A stretch of DNA of 41,790 bases from Amycolatopsis circi (GCF_003385235.1 NZ_PQIA01000088.1:1-41790), one strand, 5' to 3'. Positions 1 to 11,431 are shown, counted from the stretch's first letter. Made by a program: numbers and translations. Notes: generated by a model not told the origin, from the sequence alone.

Positions 1-117
1 AGTGGAACGCGCTAGTGCGACGCCAGCCACACCACCACGCCCACACCCCCAACCAGCACCCGCACACCCCGCCACCAACACCAGAAACCACCACAAAAAA
101 CAACCAGTGGATCCAGG
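1..117. other. Strand-skewed non-coding flank
   Basis: No supportable gene. The plus strand is almost entirely A and C, so a transcript reading out of sdaA would be G/T-rich. On the minus strand four G-tracts (complement of 40-42, 46-50, 59-61 and 67-70) are separated by loops of 3, 8 and 5 nt, a marginal G-quadruplex candidate. The left edge of the window cuts the region, so a gene starting further left cannot be excluded. Confidence 0.4.
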
Positions 118-146
118 TCTGATTCCCTCAAGGAGTCCTTCACGGA
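118..146 (-). repeat. Half copy of the 55-nt palindromic element
   Basis: Positions 121-146 match the right arm of the complete element at 8532-8586 with one internal mismatch. The partner arm is absent and replaced by the A/C-rich flank, so this copy cannot form the long hairpin. It lies 7 nt past the sdaA stop codon, the same position relative to a gene end as the complete copy behind the SDR gene. It is probably a decayed or truncated copy. Confidence 0.75.
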
Positions 147-153
147 ACGAAAA

Positions 154-1527
154 TCAGCACTCGATGACGTTCACGGCCAACCCGCCGCGCGCAGTCTCCT
201 TGTACTTCACCGACATGTCCGCGCCGGTCTCGCGCATGGTCTTGATCGCCTTGTCCAGCGTCACCACGTGGCTGCCATCGCCGCGCAACGCCATCCGCGA
301 GGCATGAATAGCCTTGGACGCGCCCACCGCATTGCGCTCGATGCACGGAATCTGCACCAGCCCGCCCACCGGATCGCAGGTGAGCCCGAGGTGATGCTCG
401 ACCCCGATCTCAGCCGCGTTTTCCACCTGCGCGGGCGATCCGCCCTGCACCTCGGTCAATCCGGCGGCCGCCATCGCCGAGGCCGAACCGACCTCGCCCT
501 GGCAGCCGACCTCGGCGCCCGAGATCGAGCCGGTCTGCTTGAGAATCGACCCGATAGCCCCAGCGGTGAGCAAGAACGTGACGATGCCGTCGTCCGACGC
601 GCCGCGCACAAATCGCTGGTAGTAGTGCAGCACCGCAGGAATGATCCCCGCCGCACCATTCGTCGGAGCAGTGACGACGCGTCCGCCCGCGGCGTTTTCC
701 TCGTTCACGGCAAGGGCGTACAGGCTCACCCAGTCCATGGCGTACAACGGATCGTCCGCGCCGTCTTCGGCGAGCAGCTTGTCGTGCAACGACTTCGCTC
801 GGCGAGGCACCTTCAATCCGCCGGGCAGCACGCCTTCGTGCGTGTACCCGTTGCGCACGCACTCGACCATCACCTGCCAGATCTCCAGCAGTCCGGCCCG
901 AACCTCCTCGCGGCTGCGCCAGGAAAGCTCGTTCCGCAGCATGATCTCGCTGATCGGCAGCCCGGTGTCCGCGCAATGCTTCAGCAAGTCCGCACCGGTG
1001 CGGAACGGGTAAGGCACCGGTGTGGAATCCTCGACGAAAACCGTGTCGGTCTCGTACGACTCGTCCCGCACGAACCCGCCGCCGACCGAGTAGTACGTCC
1101 GTTCCCGCAGCAGCGAACCGTCCGCGTCGAACGCCCGGAACACCATCCCGTTCGGATGCGCGGGCAGCGACTTCCGCCGGTGCATCGTCAGGTCGGTGTC
1201 CTCGACGAACGCCACCTCGTGCGTCCCGCCGACCGCCAGCCGGCCGGACTCCCGGATCGCCGCCACCTTGGCGGGCACCGTGTCGGTGTCGATCTCCTCC
1301 GGCTTCTCGCCGGAGAGCCCCAGCAGCACCGCTTTGTCGCTGCCGTGCCCGAAACCGGTCGCGCCGAGGGAACCGAACAACTCGGCCTGCACTCGCGCGA
1401 CCCGGTCCAGCACTCCGTCCTCGACCAGACCGTCCACAAAGGTCTTGGCCGCCCGCATCGGGCCGACCGTGTGCGAACTCGACGGCCCGATGCCGATCGA
1501 AAACAGGTCGAAGACGCTGATCGCCAT
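154..1527 (-). CDS. sdaA: L-serine ammonia-lyase, iron-sulfur type, single chain
   Basis: Converts L-serine to pyruvate and ammonia in the cytosol using a [4Fe-4S] cluster as Lewis acid. The 457-residue protein has the N-terminal beta domain (SSSHTVGPM near 17-24) fused to the alpha domain with motifs VGCQGEVGSA and LTCDPVGGL. Cluster cysteines are readable as C342, C384 and C395. The last residue is C457; in the Legionella enzyme of this family the C-terminal cysteine is the tail-in-mouth ligand of the unique iron, and the spacing here matches. The start has a GA-rich ribosome site (AAGGGGCGG) 4-5 nt upstream. It is the last gene of the glycine operon, 16 nt after lipA, so it can drain the serine made by GlyA into pyruvate. 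Confidence 0.96.
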   Translation of the reverse strand: MAISVFDLFSIGIGPSSSHTVGPMRAAKTFVDGLVEDGVLDRVARVQAELFGSLGATGFGHGSDKAVLLGLSGEKPEEIDTDTVPAKVAAIRESGRLAVGGTHEVAFVEDTDLTMHRRKSLPAHPNGMVFRAFDADGSLLRERTYYSVGGGFVRDESYETDTVFVEDSTPVPYPFRTGADLLKHCADTGLPISEIMLRNELSWRSREEVRAGLLEIWQVMVECVRNGYTHEGVLPGGLKVPRRAKSLHDKLLAEDGADDPLYAMDWVSLYALAVNEENAAGGRVVTAPTNGAAGIIPAVLHYYQRFVRGASDDGIVTFLLTAGAIGSILKQTGSISGAEVGCQGEVGSASAMAAAGLTEVQGGSPAQVENAAEIGVEHHLGLTCDPVGGLVQIPCIERNAVGASKAIHASRMALRGDGSHVVTLDKAIKTMRETGADMSVKYKETARGGLAVNVIEC

Positions 1528-1543
1528 TGATCCGCCCCTTCTC

Positions 1544-2548
1544 TTAGTTCCTCGCCAGCACGCTGCTGGCTTCTTGCGCCGCCGGTCCTTCGGCGGTCAG
1601 GTGGGCGAGGTTCTCCGGCAATTCCTCGCCCCGGTGTGCCTTGGTCTGCGCGTACAACCGGCCCGCGCGATACGACGACCGGACCAGCGGCCCCGCCATC
1701 ACACCAGGGAATCCAATAGCCTCAGCGGTTTTCGCGTGCTCCACGAACTCCTCCGGCTTGACCCAGCGGTCGACCGGGTGGTGTCGCGGCGAGGGGCGCA
1801 GGTACTGGGTGATGGTGATGATCTCGCAGCCCGCGTCGAAGAGGTCCTGCAACGCGACGCTGACCTCTTCCGGCGTCTCGCCCATCCCGAGGATCAGGTT
1901 CGACTTCGTCACCAAACCCGCCGCACGAGCCTGCGTGATGACATCCAACGACCGCGCGTAGCGGAACCCGGGACGGATCCGCTTGAAGATCCGCGGCACC
2001 GTCTCCACGTTGTGCGCCAACACTTCCGGACGCGACCCGAACACCTCAGCCAGCTGATCCGGCTCCGCGTTGAAGTCCGGGATCAACAACTCGACACCGG
2101 TACCAGGGTTCAACGCGTGAATCTGACGCACCGTCTCCGCGTACAGCCACGCACCACCGTCGGCGAGGTCGTCGCGGGCGACACCAGTGATCGTCGAGTA
2201 CCGCAACCCCATGGCCTGCACCGACTCCGCGACCTTCCGCGGCTCAGTACGGTCCAACGCAGCAGGCTTGCCCGTGTCGATCTGGCAGAAATCACAGCGC
2301 CGCGTGCACTGGTCACCACCGATCAGGAACGTGGCTTCCCGGTCCTCCCAGCATTCGTAAATGTTGGGACAACCCGCCTCTTCACAAACCGTGTGCAGAC
2401 CCTCGCGCTTCACCAAGCCCTTCAGCTCAGTGAACTCCGGGCCCATCCGCACCCGCGTCTTGATCCACGACGGCTTCTTCTCGATCGGGGTCTCGCTGTT
2501 GCGCACCTCAAGCCGCAACAACTTCCGCCCCTCGGGCTGCGCGCTCAT
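1544..2548 (-). CDS. lipA: Lipoyl synthase (radical SAM)
   Basis: Inserts two sulfurs into an octanoyl chain carried on lipoyl domains, including GcvH of the same operon. The 334-residue protein shows both LipA clusters: auxiliary-cluster cysteines C55, C60 and C66, and the radical-SAM motif C81-x3-C85-x2-C88. The conserved C-terminal RSSYRAG segment supplies the serine ligand of the auxiliary cluster. The ATG overlaps the glyA stop by 4 nt (ATGA), which indicates translational coupling. Actinobacterial lipA often sits beside lipB; no lipB is visible here, and its place inside a glycine-cleavage operon points to a dedicated role in maturing GcvH. The octanoate attachment enzyme must be encoded elsewhere. 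Confidence 0.97.
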   Translation of the reverse strand: MSAQPEGRKLLRLEVRNSETPIEKKPSWIKTRVRMGPEFTELKGLVKREGLHTVCEEAGCPNIYECWEDREATFLIGGDQCTRRCDFCQIDTGKPAALDRTEPRKVAESVQAMGLRYSTITGVARDDLADGGAWLYAETVRQIHALNPGTGVELLIPDFNAEPDQLAEVFGSRPEVLAHNVETVPRIFKRIRPGFRYARSLDVITQARAAGLVTKSNLILGMGETPEEVSVALQDLFDAGCEIITITQYLRPSPRHHPVDRWVKPEEFVEHAKTAEAIGFPGVMAGPLVRSSYRAGRLYAQTKAHRGEELPENLAHLTAEGPAAQEASSVLARN

Positions 2549-3822
2549 CGGCTCAGGTCCGCGTACAGCGGGTGCTTCTTCGCCAGCAGCTCGACCCGGT
2601 CGCGCAGCGCCTGCTGAGCGGCCTCGTCGAAGTCCGGCTTGAGCGTCTCGGCGATGATGTCGGCGACCTCGGTGAAGTCCTCCGCGCTGAACCCGCGGGT
2701 GGCCAGCGCCGGGGTGCCGATCCGCAGGCCTGAGGTGACCATCGGCGGACGCGGGTCGAACGGCACCGCGTTGCGGTTGACGGTGATCCCGACCGAGTGC
2801 AGCCGGTCCTCCGCCTCCTGGCCGTTGAGCTGGGAGTTCACCAGGTCGACCAGCACCAGGTGCACGTCGGTGCCGCCGGTGAGGACGCGGACGCCCGCCT
2901 CGGCGCAGTCGGTGCGCGACAGCCGGTCGGCGAGGATCTTCGCGCCTTCCAGGGTGCGCTCCTGGCGCTCGCGGAACGCGTCGGTCGCGGCGATCTTGAG
3001 CGCCACGGCCTTGGCCGCGATCACGTGCTCCAGCGGACCGCCCTGCTGGCCGGGGAACACCGCCGAGTTGATCTTCTTCGCCAGCTCCTGGCGGGAGAGG
3101 ATCAGGCCGCCGCGCGGGCCGCCGAGGGTCTTGTGCGTGGTGGTCGTGACGATGTCGGCGTGCGGCACCGGCGACGGGTGCAGTCCGGCGGCGACGAGGC
3201 CGGCGAAGTGCGCCATGTCGACCATCAGCTTGGCGTCGACCAGGTCGGCGATCCGGCGGAACTCGGCGAAGTCGAGCTGGCGCGGGTAGGCCGACCAGCC
3301 GGCCACGATCAGCTTCGGCTTGTGCTCGACCGCCAGCCGCTCGATCTCGGCGACGTCGACGATCCCGGTCTCCTTGTCGACGTGGTAGGCGACCACGTTG
3401 TACAGCTTGCCGGAGAAGTTGATCTTCATCCCGTGCGTCAGGTGGCCGCCGTGCGCGAGGTCGAGGCCGAGGATCGTGTCGCCCGGCTTCAGCACCGCGA
3501 ACATCGCCGCCGCGTTGGCCTGCGCGCCCGAGTGCGGCTGCACGTTCGCGTGCTCCGCGCCGAAGAGCGCCTTGGCCCGGTCGATCGCGAGCTGCTCGAC
3601 GACGTCGACGTGCTCGCAGCCGCCGTAGTAGCGGCGGCCCGGGTAGCCCTCGGCGTACTTGTTGGTCAGCACCGAGCCCTGCGCCTCGAGCACGCCGACC
3701 GGCGCGAAGTTCTCCGAGGCGATCATCTCGAGCGTCGACTGCTGGCGGTCCAGCTCCGCGGCCACCGCGGCGGCGACCTCGGGGTCCGCCTCGGACAGAG
3801 GGGCGTCGAACGGGGCGGTCAT
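2545..3822 (-). CDS. glyA: Serine hydroxymethyltransferase
   Basis: PLP enzyme that interconverts glycine plus 5,10-methylene-tetrahydrofolate with serine plus tetrahydrofolate. The 425-residue protein has the SHMT core: YAEGYPGRRYYGG near 56-68 and the PLP-lysine segment VTTTTHKTLGGPRGG with Lys231. The reading frame stays open far upstream, but that part is antisense-like noise over gcvH. The ATG at 3822 starts at the family's usual N-terminus and overlaps the gcvH stop as TGATG. Within the operon it takes the methylene-THF made by the T-protein and joins it to a second glycine, giving serine for SdaA. Confidence 0.97.
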   Translation of the reverse strand: MTAPFDAPLSEADPEVAAAVAAELDRQQSTLEMIASENFAPVGVLEAQGSVLTNKYAEGYPGRRYYGGCEHVDVVEQLAIDRAKALFGAEHANVQPHSGAQANAAAMFAVLKPGDTILGLDLAHGGHLTHGMKINFSGKLYNVVAYHVDKETGIVDVAEIERLAVEHKPKLIVAGWSAYPRQLDFAEFRRIADLVDAKLMVDMAHFAGLVAAGLHPSPVPHADIVTTTTHKTLGGPRGGLILSRQELAKKINSAVFPGQQGGPLEHVIAAKAVALKIAATDAFRERQERTLEGAKILADRLSRTDCAEAGVRVLTGGTDVHLVLVDLVNSQLNGQEAEDRLHSVGITVNRNAVPFDPRPPMVTSGLRIGTPALATRGFSAEDFTEVADIIAETLKPDFDEAAQQALRDRVELLAKKHPLYADLSR

Positions 3823-4199
3823 CAGTTCTCCTGGGTCAGCTCGGCGTACGCGGACGCGTCGAGCAGCTCCGGGACGTCGCCCGAGAGCCGCACCTGCAGC
3901 AGCCATCCTTCGGTGTAGGGGTCGGAGTTGATGACCTCGGGGGTGTCGGTTGTGGCCTCGTTCACCGCCACCACCTCGCCGCTGACCGGCGAGTACAGCT
4001 CGCTGACCGATTTCGTCGACTCGACCTCGCCGAACACCTCGCCCGCGGTGACGGTGTCGCCGACGCCGGGCAGCTGCACGAACACGATGTCGCCGAGCGA
4101 GCCGGCCGCGAACGCGGTGATGCCCACCGTCGCGACGCCGTCGGAGACCGACAGCCACTCGTGTTCCTTCGTGTAGGACAGGTTCTGGGGGATGCTCAT
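3822..4199 (-). CDS. gcvH: Glycine cleavage system H protein
   Basis: Small lipoyl carrier that shuttles the aminomethyl group from GcvP to GcvT and then passes electrons to the dihydrolipoyl dehydrogenase. The 125-residue length is typical. The lipoylation site is Lys63 in GEVESTKSVSELY, within a classic single-hybrid beta fold (KEHEWLSV at the N-terminus, EGWLLQV near the C-terminus). It is third in the operon, 15 nt after gcvT, and its stop codon shares one base with the glyA start. The L protein (Lpd) is not in the window and is presumably shared with the 2-oxoacid dehydrogenases. Confidence 0.97.
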   Translation of the reverse strand: MSIPQNLSYTKEHEWLSVSDGVATVGITAFAAGSLGDIVFVQLPGVGDTVTAGEVFGEVESTKSVSELYSPVSGEVVAVNEATTDTPEVINSDPYTEGWLLQVRLSGDVPELLDASAYAELTQEN

Positions 4200-4214
4200 G
4201 TGTTCGGGGGCCTT

Positions 4215-5303
4215 TCAGGCTCGGGAGTAGAAGGGCAGGGCGACGACCTCGACCGGCTCGACGCGGCCCCGGATGTCGACGGACAGCGCGGTGCCGGGCT
4301 CGGAGTGCTCCCGGTCTACATACGCCATGGCGATCGGGTAGCCCAGCGTCGGCGACAGCGCGCCGCTGGTGATCTCCCCGATAGTGGCATCCCCGGACAG
4401 CACGGCGTACCCGTGCCGCGGGGCGCGGCGGCCGGTGCCGCGCAGGCCGACCCGCACGCGCGGGACGTCGGCCTTCTTCAGCTCCTCCAGGGCCGCGCGG
4501 CCCACGAAGTCACCCGGCTTTTCGAACTTCACGACCCGGCCGAGACCGGCGGCGAACGGGTTCAGCTCGCGGCTGAGTTCGTTGCCGTACAACGGCATTC
4601 CGGCTTCCAGGCGCAGCGTGTCGCGGCAGGCGAGTCCACACGGGACCAGACCGTGCTCCTGGCCCGCCTCGGTCAGCAGCCGCCACAACGCCGGAGCGTC
4701 GGCCGCGGGCACGAACAGCTCGAAGCCGTCCTCGCCGGTGTAGCCGGTGCGGGCCAGCAGGACCTCGTGGCCCTTCACGACCGCGGGCACGCTCGCGTAG
4801 TACTTCAGCGAGGCGAGGTCGGCGTCGGTCACCGCGGCGAGCACGTCGACCGCCTTCGGGCCCTGAACCGCGATCAGCGCGGTGTCCGCGGACCGGTTCT
4901 CCACCACCGCGTCGAACCCGGCGACGCGCTCGGCCAGCGCGTCCGCGACCACGGCGGCGTTGCCCGCGTTGGCCACGACCAGGTACTCCTCGTCGGCGAG
5001 CCGGTAGACGACCAGGTCGTCCAGCACGCCGCCGTCGGCGTCGCAGATCATCGTGTAGCGGGCGCGGCCCGGCTTCACGCCGGTCAGGTTGCCGACCAGC
5101 GCGTAGTCGAGCACGTCGGCGGCCTGCGCGCCGCGGACGTGGATCTCGGCCATGTGCGACAGGTCGAACAGCCCGGCCGCCTCGCGCACGGCCTTGTGCT
5201 CGGCCAGTTCGCTGGCGTAGCGCACCGGCATCGACCAGCCGGCGAAATCGGTGAAGAGGGCACCGAGGTTCTTGTGCACCTCGTGCAGGGGGGTTTCAGA
5301 CAT
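4215..5303 (-). CDS. gcvT: Glycine cleavage T protein (aminomethyltransferase)
   Basis: Transfers the methylene carbon from aminomethyl-lipoyl-GcvH to tetrahydrofolate and releases ammonia. The 362-residue protein contains the GCV_T folate-binding domain (FDLSHMAEI near 46-54, GGVLDDLVVY with the acidic pair D95-D96) and the C-terminal barrel domain (GYAVLSGD, SPTLGYPIAMAYV). The ATG at 5303 has an AAAGG ribosome site 6-7 nt upstream. Immediately upstream of that site is a 44-nt palindromic element (5319-5362), so the leader between gcvP and gcvT is structured. Longer frames that read into the palindrome have no family support. Confidence 0.96.
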   Translation of the reverse strand: MSETPLHEVHKNLGALFTDFAGWSMPVRYASELAEHKAVREAAGLFDLSHMAEIHVRGAQAADVLDYALVGNLTGVKPGRARYTMICDADGGVLDDLVVYRLADEEYLVVANAGNAAVVADALAERVAGFDAVVENRSADTALIAVQGPKAVDVLAAVTDADLASLKYYASVPAVVKGHEVLLARTGYTGEDGFELFVPAADAPALWRLLTEAGQEHGLVPCGLACRDTLRLEAGMPLYGNELSRELNPFAAGLGRVVKFEKPGDFVGRAALEELKKADVPRVRVGLRGTGRRAPRHGYAVLSGDATIGEITSGALSPTLGYPIAMAYVDREHSEPGTALSVDIRGRVEPVEVVALPFYSRA

Positions 5304-5318
5304 GCGGGCCTTTCGTAG

Positions 5319-5356
5319 TCGTGAGTGGCGATCGCGGTTCTAACCGGGATTGCCAC

Positions 5357-5362
<6 letters not shown>
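5319..5362 (-). repeat. 44-nt palindromic element, copy 1 (inside the gcv operon)
   Basis: Imperfect inverted repeat beginning TCGTGAGTGGC and ending GCCACTCACGA, with the asymmetric core GGTTAGAACC when read in the gene direction. Arms pair over about 13 bp at the ends and again around the core. It occupies nearly all of the gcvP-gcvT spacer. The gcvP stop codon (5359-5357) lies inside its first arm, and it ends 15 nt before the gcvT ATG. At 21157-21200 and 26430-26473 there are close copies. It could act as a processing or attenuation hairpin between the two genes; this is inferred. Confidence 0.9.
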
Positions 5363-8227
<2,865 letters not shown>

Positions 8228-8235
8228 TGGGAACT

Positions 8236-8420
8236 CCCCCTCTGTCATGGGCACCTGAGAGTTTCACCGCACTCGACGCGGCTTTCACCTTGGGTGAGGC
8301 GCGGGTGCGCCTGCTTTCCAGAGTGGCCTCGCCAAAAGCGGTAGCGGTTACCTGAGAGATTCCGGGGAGTTTGCTCCTTCGGTGTCCCACTGCATGCATG
8401 GGACTCTCCCGCTCCGGCTC
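8236..8420 (-). promoter_or_regulatory. Tandem glycine riboswitch
   Basis: The minus-strand transcript has two glycine aptamers in series. Aptamer I (about 8414-8346) runs from GGGAGAGTCC through ACACCGAAGGAGCAA to CTCTCAGGTAACCG. Aptamer II (about 8325-8236) runs from CCACTCTGG through CACCCAAGGTGAAA to ACTCTCAGGTGCCCATGACAG. The linker is about 17 nt. P1 of aptamer II can pair CCACTCTG with CAGAGGGG. These are the well-known conserved blocks of the gcvT-class riboswitch, which senses glycine cooperatively and usually turns expression on. The 3' strand (GGGGGAG) can alternatively pair with CTCCC at 8193-8189, next to the GAGGAG ribosome site, giving a plausible translational switch. An AT-richer stretch (CCATAACTG) 20-30 nt upstream may hold the promoter. 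Confidence 0.96.
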
Positions 8421-8531
8421 GAACGGCCCTGTGTTCAGTTATGGGGTACAGCACGTGGTGGCGGCCACTCTACCTGCCGCTTCACGCCGCAGTCCAGCGC
8501 GCCCGGCCTACGCCACACCCCCTTGCCAAAG

Positions 8532-8586
8532 GTCCGTGAAGGGCTCCTTGAGGGAATCTGATTCCCTCAAGGAGCCCTTCACGGAC
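8532..8586 (-). repeat. 55-nt perfect palindromic element, complete copy 1
   Basis: Two 27-nt arms (GTCCGTGAAGGGCTCC... and its exact complement) flank a single central base, so the transcript would fold into one very long hairpin. It begins 2 nt past the SDR stop codon and separates the amine operon from the gcv promoter and riboswitch. It has no U-run, so it may act as a factor-independent or Rho-assisted terminator or an RNA 3'-end stabiliser. A related copy with compensated changes lies at 22968-23022. Confidence 0.92.
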
Positions 8587-8588
8587 AG

Positions 8589-9356
8589 TCACAGCGGGGT
8601 TACGTAAGCGCCCGAGATGCCGCCGTCGACGAGGAATTGGGCGGCGGTGATGAAGCTGGCGTCGTCGCTGGCGAGGAAGGCCACCGCGGCGGCGATCTCC
8701 TCTGGTTCGGCGAAGCGGCCGACCGGGACGTGCACCAGGCGGCGGGCCGCGCGCTCCGGGTCCTTCGCGAAGAGTTCCTTCAGCAGCGGCGTGTTGACCG
8801 GCCCCGGGCACAGCGCGTTGACCCGGATGTTCTCGCGCGCGAACTGCACGCCCAGCTCGCGCGTCATCGCGAGCACGCCGCCCTTCGAAGCGGTGTAGGA
8901 AATCTGCGACGTCGCGGCTCCCATCACGGCCACGAACGACGCGGTGTTCACGATCGAACCGCGGCCCTGGCGCTGCATGTGCGGCAACACGGCCTTGCAG
9001 CACAGGTACACCGAGGTCAGGTTGACCCGCTGCACCTTCTCCCAGGCTTCGATGCCGGTGGTGAGGATCGAGTCGTCCTCGGGTGGCGAGATACCCGCGT
9101 TGTTGAACGCGACGTCGACCGCGCCGAACTCGTCGACCGTCGTCTGGAAAAGGGCCTCGACCTGGTCTGCGTCCGTGACGTCGACCTGGACGAAGGCCCC
9201 GCCCACGGCGTCGGCGGCCGCCTTGCCCTGCTCTGGCGCGACGTCGCCGATCACGACCTTCGCGCCCTCGCTCGCTAATCGTTTAGCGGTGGCGAGGCCG
9301 ATGCCGCTCGCGCCGCCGGTGATCACCGCGACGCGGCCGTCAAAACGCTGCACCAT
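8589..9356 (-). CDS. Short-chain dehydrogenase/reductase (SDR)
   Basis: Classical SDR of 255 residues and likely a soluble NAD(H)-dependent alcohol/ketone oxidoreductase. The Rossmann glycine motif TGGASGIG is at 13-20, Asp38 at the end of beta-2 favours NAD over NADP, and NNAG is at 85-88. The catalytic set is N112, S140, Y154 and K158 (YTASK). Its ATG directly follows the aldehyde dehydrogenase TAG with no gap, so it is the last gene of the gamma-glutamyl-amine operon. Substrate is not readable from sequence. By context it could oxidise the hydroxyl of a gamma-glutamylated amino alcohol before the aldehyde dehydrogenase step, which would explain the absence of a flavin amine oxidase. Confidence 0.93.
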   Translation of the reverse strand: MVQRFDGRVAVITGGASGIGLATAKRLASEGAKVVIGDVAPEQGKAAADAVGGAFVQVDVTDADQVEALFQTTVDEFGAVDVAFNNAGISPPEDDSILTTGIEAWEKVQRVNLTSVYLCCKAVLPHMQRQGRGSIVNTASFVAVMGAATSQISYTASKGGVLAMTRELGVQFARENIRVNALCPGPVNTPLLKELFAKDPERAARRLVHVPVGRFAEPEEIAAAVAFLASDDASFITAAQFLVDGGISGAYVTPL

Positions 9357-10721
9357 CTATTCCTCCGTGCTCAGGAAAACGTTCTTCGTCTCGGTGAAAG
9401 CGGCGGCGGCATCAGGGCCCAGCTCGCGGCCGAGGCCGGACTGCTTGAAGCCGCCGAAGGGCGTCCAGTAGCGGACCGACGAGTGCGAATTCACCGACAG
9501 GTTCCCGGATTCGACGCCGCGCGCGACGCGGAAGGCGCGGCCGACGTCGCGGGTCCAGATCGAACCGGACAGGCCGTATTCGGTGTCGTTCGCCATCCGC
9601 ACGGCCTCGGCCTCGTCGCGGAAGCGGACCACCGCGACGACCGGGCCGAAGATCTCGTCGCGGGCCAGCGGATCGTCGAGTCCCGGCGGGATTACGACGG
9701 TCGGCGCGAACCAGTAACCCGGCCCGGACGGCGCACTGCCGCGGAAGGCGACCGGCGTCTGCTCGGTGACGTAGGAGGAGACTTTGGCGTGGTGGTCAGC
9801 GGAAATCAGCGGCCCCATCTCGGTCGCCTCATCGCCCGGGTCGCCGACGACGACACCCTGCACCGCGGGTTCCAGCAGTTCGAGGAACCGGTCGTAAACG
9901 TTGTCCTGCACCAGGATCAGCGACCGCGCGCAGCAGTCCTGACCGGCGTTGTCGAACACTCCGTACGGCGCGGTCGCCGCGGCTTTCTCCAGGTCGGCGT
10001 CGGCGAACACGATGTTGGCGTTCTTGCCGCCCAGCTCCAGCGTCACCCGCTTGACCTGCGCGGCGCACCCGGCCATGACCTGCTTGCCGACCTCGGTGGA
10101 GCCGGTGAACACGACCTTGCGCACCGCCGGATGCGTGACAAACCGTTGTCCGACAACCGATCCCTTGCCCGGGAGCACCTGGAAGACGTCTTCCGGGATT
10201 CCCGCTTCGCGCGCGAGTTCGGCCAGCCGCAGTGCGGTGAGCGGCGTCAGCTCGGCCGGTTTGAGCACGACCGTGTTGCCCGCCGCGAGCGCGGGCGCGA
10301 AGCCCCAGCCCGCGATCGGCATCGGGAAATTCCACGGCACGATCACGCCGACCACGCCCAGCGGCTCGTGGAAGGTCACGTTGACGCCGCCGTCGACCGG
10401 GATCTGCTTGCCCAGCAGCCGTTCCGGCGCACCGGCGGAGTATTCGAGCAGGTCGCGCACGTTGCCCGCTTCCCAACGCGCGTTGCCGATGGTGTGCCCG
10501 GAGTTCTCGACCTCCAGCCGGGCGAGGTTCTCCACGTCGGCGTCGACCGCGTCCGCGAACCGGCGCAGCAGCCTCGCCCGATCACCCGGGGCGACCGCCC
10601 GCCAGGCCGGGAACGCGGCGTGCGCGCGAGCGATCGCGGCGTCGGTCTCCGCCTCGGTGGTCAACTCGACCTGGCGCACCACTTCCGCGGTCGCCGGGTT
10701 GCGCACCTCGAACGTCGTCAT
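9357..10721 (-). CDS. Aldehyde dehydrogenase (NAD(P)-dependent)
   Basis: Oxidises an aldehyde to the carboxylate. The 454-residue protein has the ALDH fold with VPWNFPMPIAGW near 128-139, general base E229 (LELGGKN) and nucleophile C263 in FDNAGQDC. The start used is the ATG at 10721, which overlaps the upstream hydrolase stop as ATGA; the open frame continues 24 codons upstream without family support. It resembles the gamma-glutamyl-aldehyde or betaine-aldehyde type. With the ligase and hydrolase of the same operon it fits the PuuC position of a gamma-glutamylation pathway. The true substrate chain length is unknown. Confidence 0.93.
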   Translation of the reverse strand: MTTFEVRNPATAEVVRQVELTTEAETDAAIARAHAAFPAWRAVAPGDRARLLRRFADAVDADVENLARLEVENSGHTIGNARWEAGNVRDLLEYSAGAPERLLGKQIPVDGGVNVTFHEPLGVVGVIVPWNFPMPIAGWGFAPALAAGNTVVLKPAELTPLTALRLAELAREAGIPEDVFQVLPGKGSVVGQRFVTHPAVRKVVFTGSTEVGKQVMAGCAAQVKRVTLELGGKNANIVFADADLEKAAATAPYGVFDNAGQDCCARSLILVQDNVYDRFLELLEPAVQGVVVGDPGDEATEMGPLISADHHAKVSSYVTEQTPVAFRGSAPSGPGYWFAPTVVIPPGLDDPLARDEIFGPVVAVVRFRDEAEAVRMANDTEYGLSGSIWTRDVGRAFRVARGVESGNLSVNSHSSVRYWTPFGGFKQSGLGRELGPDAAAAFTETKNVFLSTEE

Positions 10722-11431
10722 TTCCCCTCCTGCGCGGCGTTCACCAGCGCGGCGAACAGCCGGACGTCGTCGCTGTCCTGCTCCGGATGCCACTGCACGC
10801 CGAGCAGGAACTCCCCCGGCATCTCCGCGGCCTCGATCGTCCCGTCCGCCGCGTGCCCGGACGGGATCAAGCCGGAGCCGAGCCGGTCAATCGCCTGATG
10901 GTGGTAGCACTGGACTTTCGTTTCCTGGCCCAGAATCGCTGCCGCGCGCGTGCCGTCGACCAGGTTGACCGTGCTGGTGCCGAACGTCGCCGGAGCTGGT
11001 TGATGCGTTGCGTCGCCCAGGGTTTCCGGCAGGTGCTGCGAGAGCGTGCCGCCGAGCGCGACGTTGATCACCTGCAGCCCGCGGCACACGCCGAGCACCG
11101 GTTTACCGGCCGCGCGCGCCGCCTCGAACAGGCCGAACTCGAACGCGTCACGGTCCGGACGGATGTACGTCGCCGGGTGCGGCTCCTGGTCGTAACGGCT
11201 GGGCTCGACGTCCGCGCCGCCGGTAAGAACGAGACCGTCGATGCGCTCGACGAGGCTGGCGTAGTGGTTCGTGACCGGCGGCAGCAGCACCGGAACCCCG
11301 CCCGCCTTGACCACGCAGTCCGCGTACACCCGGTGCAGCAGCGTCGCTTCGGTGTCCCAGGCCAGGAACTTCGCCCGCTCCGAATAGGTGCTGAGCCCGA
11401 TGACGGGTGGGTCAGAGTCGTTCGAAACCAC
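10718..11431 (-). CDS. Class I glutamine amidotransferase-like hydrolase (PuuD type)
   Basis: Peptidase C26-type hydrolase that should cleave the gamma-glutamyl amide bond and regenerate glutamate. The 237-residue protein has LVLTGGADVEP near 68-77, nucleophile C116 in GVCRGLQVIN, and the His-Glu pair H215 and E217 (GVQWHPEQD). Start is GTG at 11431, overlapping the ligase stop by 20 nt; no better ribosome site is seen downstream, and the conserved PVIGLS strand follows at residue 9. Gamma-glutamyl-GABA hydrolase is the nearest named function, but a different gamma-glutamyl product such as gamma-glutamylglycine is possible in this context. Confidence 0.92.
   Translation of the reverse strand: MVSNDSDPPVIGLSTYSERAKFLAWDTEATLLHRVYADCVVKAGGVPVLLPPVTNHYASLVERIDGLVLTGGADVEPSRYDQEPHPATYIRPDRDAFEFGLFEAARAAGKPVLGVCRGLQVINVALGGTLSQHLPETLGDATHQPAPATFGTSTVNLVDGTRAAAILGQETKVQCYHHQAIDRLGSGLIPSGHAADGTIEAAEMPGEFLLGVQWHPEQDSDDVRLFAALVNAAQEGK

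Noticed and set aside
2..307. 101-codon plus-strand frame at the window start
   Set aside because: Pro/Thr/Ala-rich translation of an A/C-skewed flank that runs antisense into sdaA; no ribosome site.
2545..4158. 537-residue fusion of a basic N-terminal part with GlyA
   Set aside because: The upstream 112 codons are an out-of-frame reading of gcvH; GlyA starts at 3822 with a TGATG coupling to gcvH.
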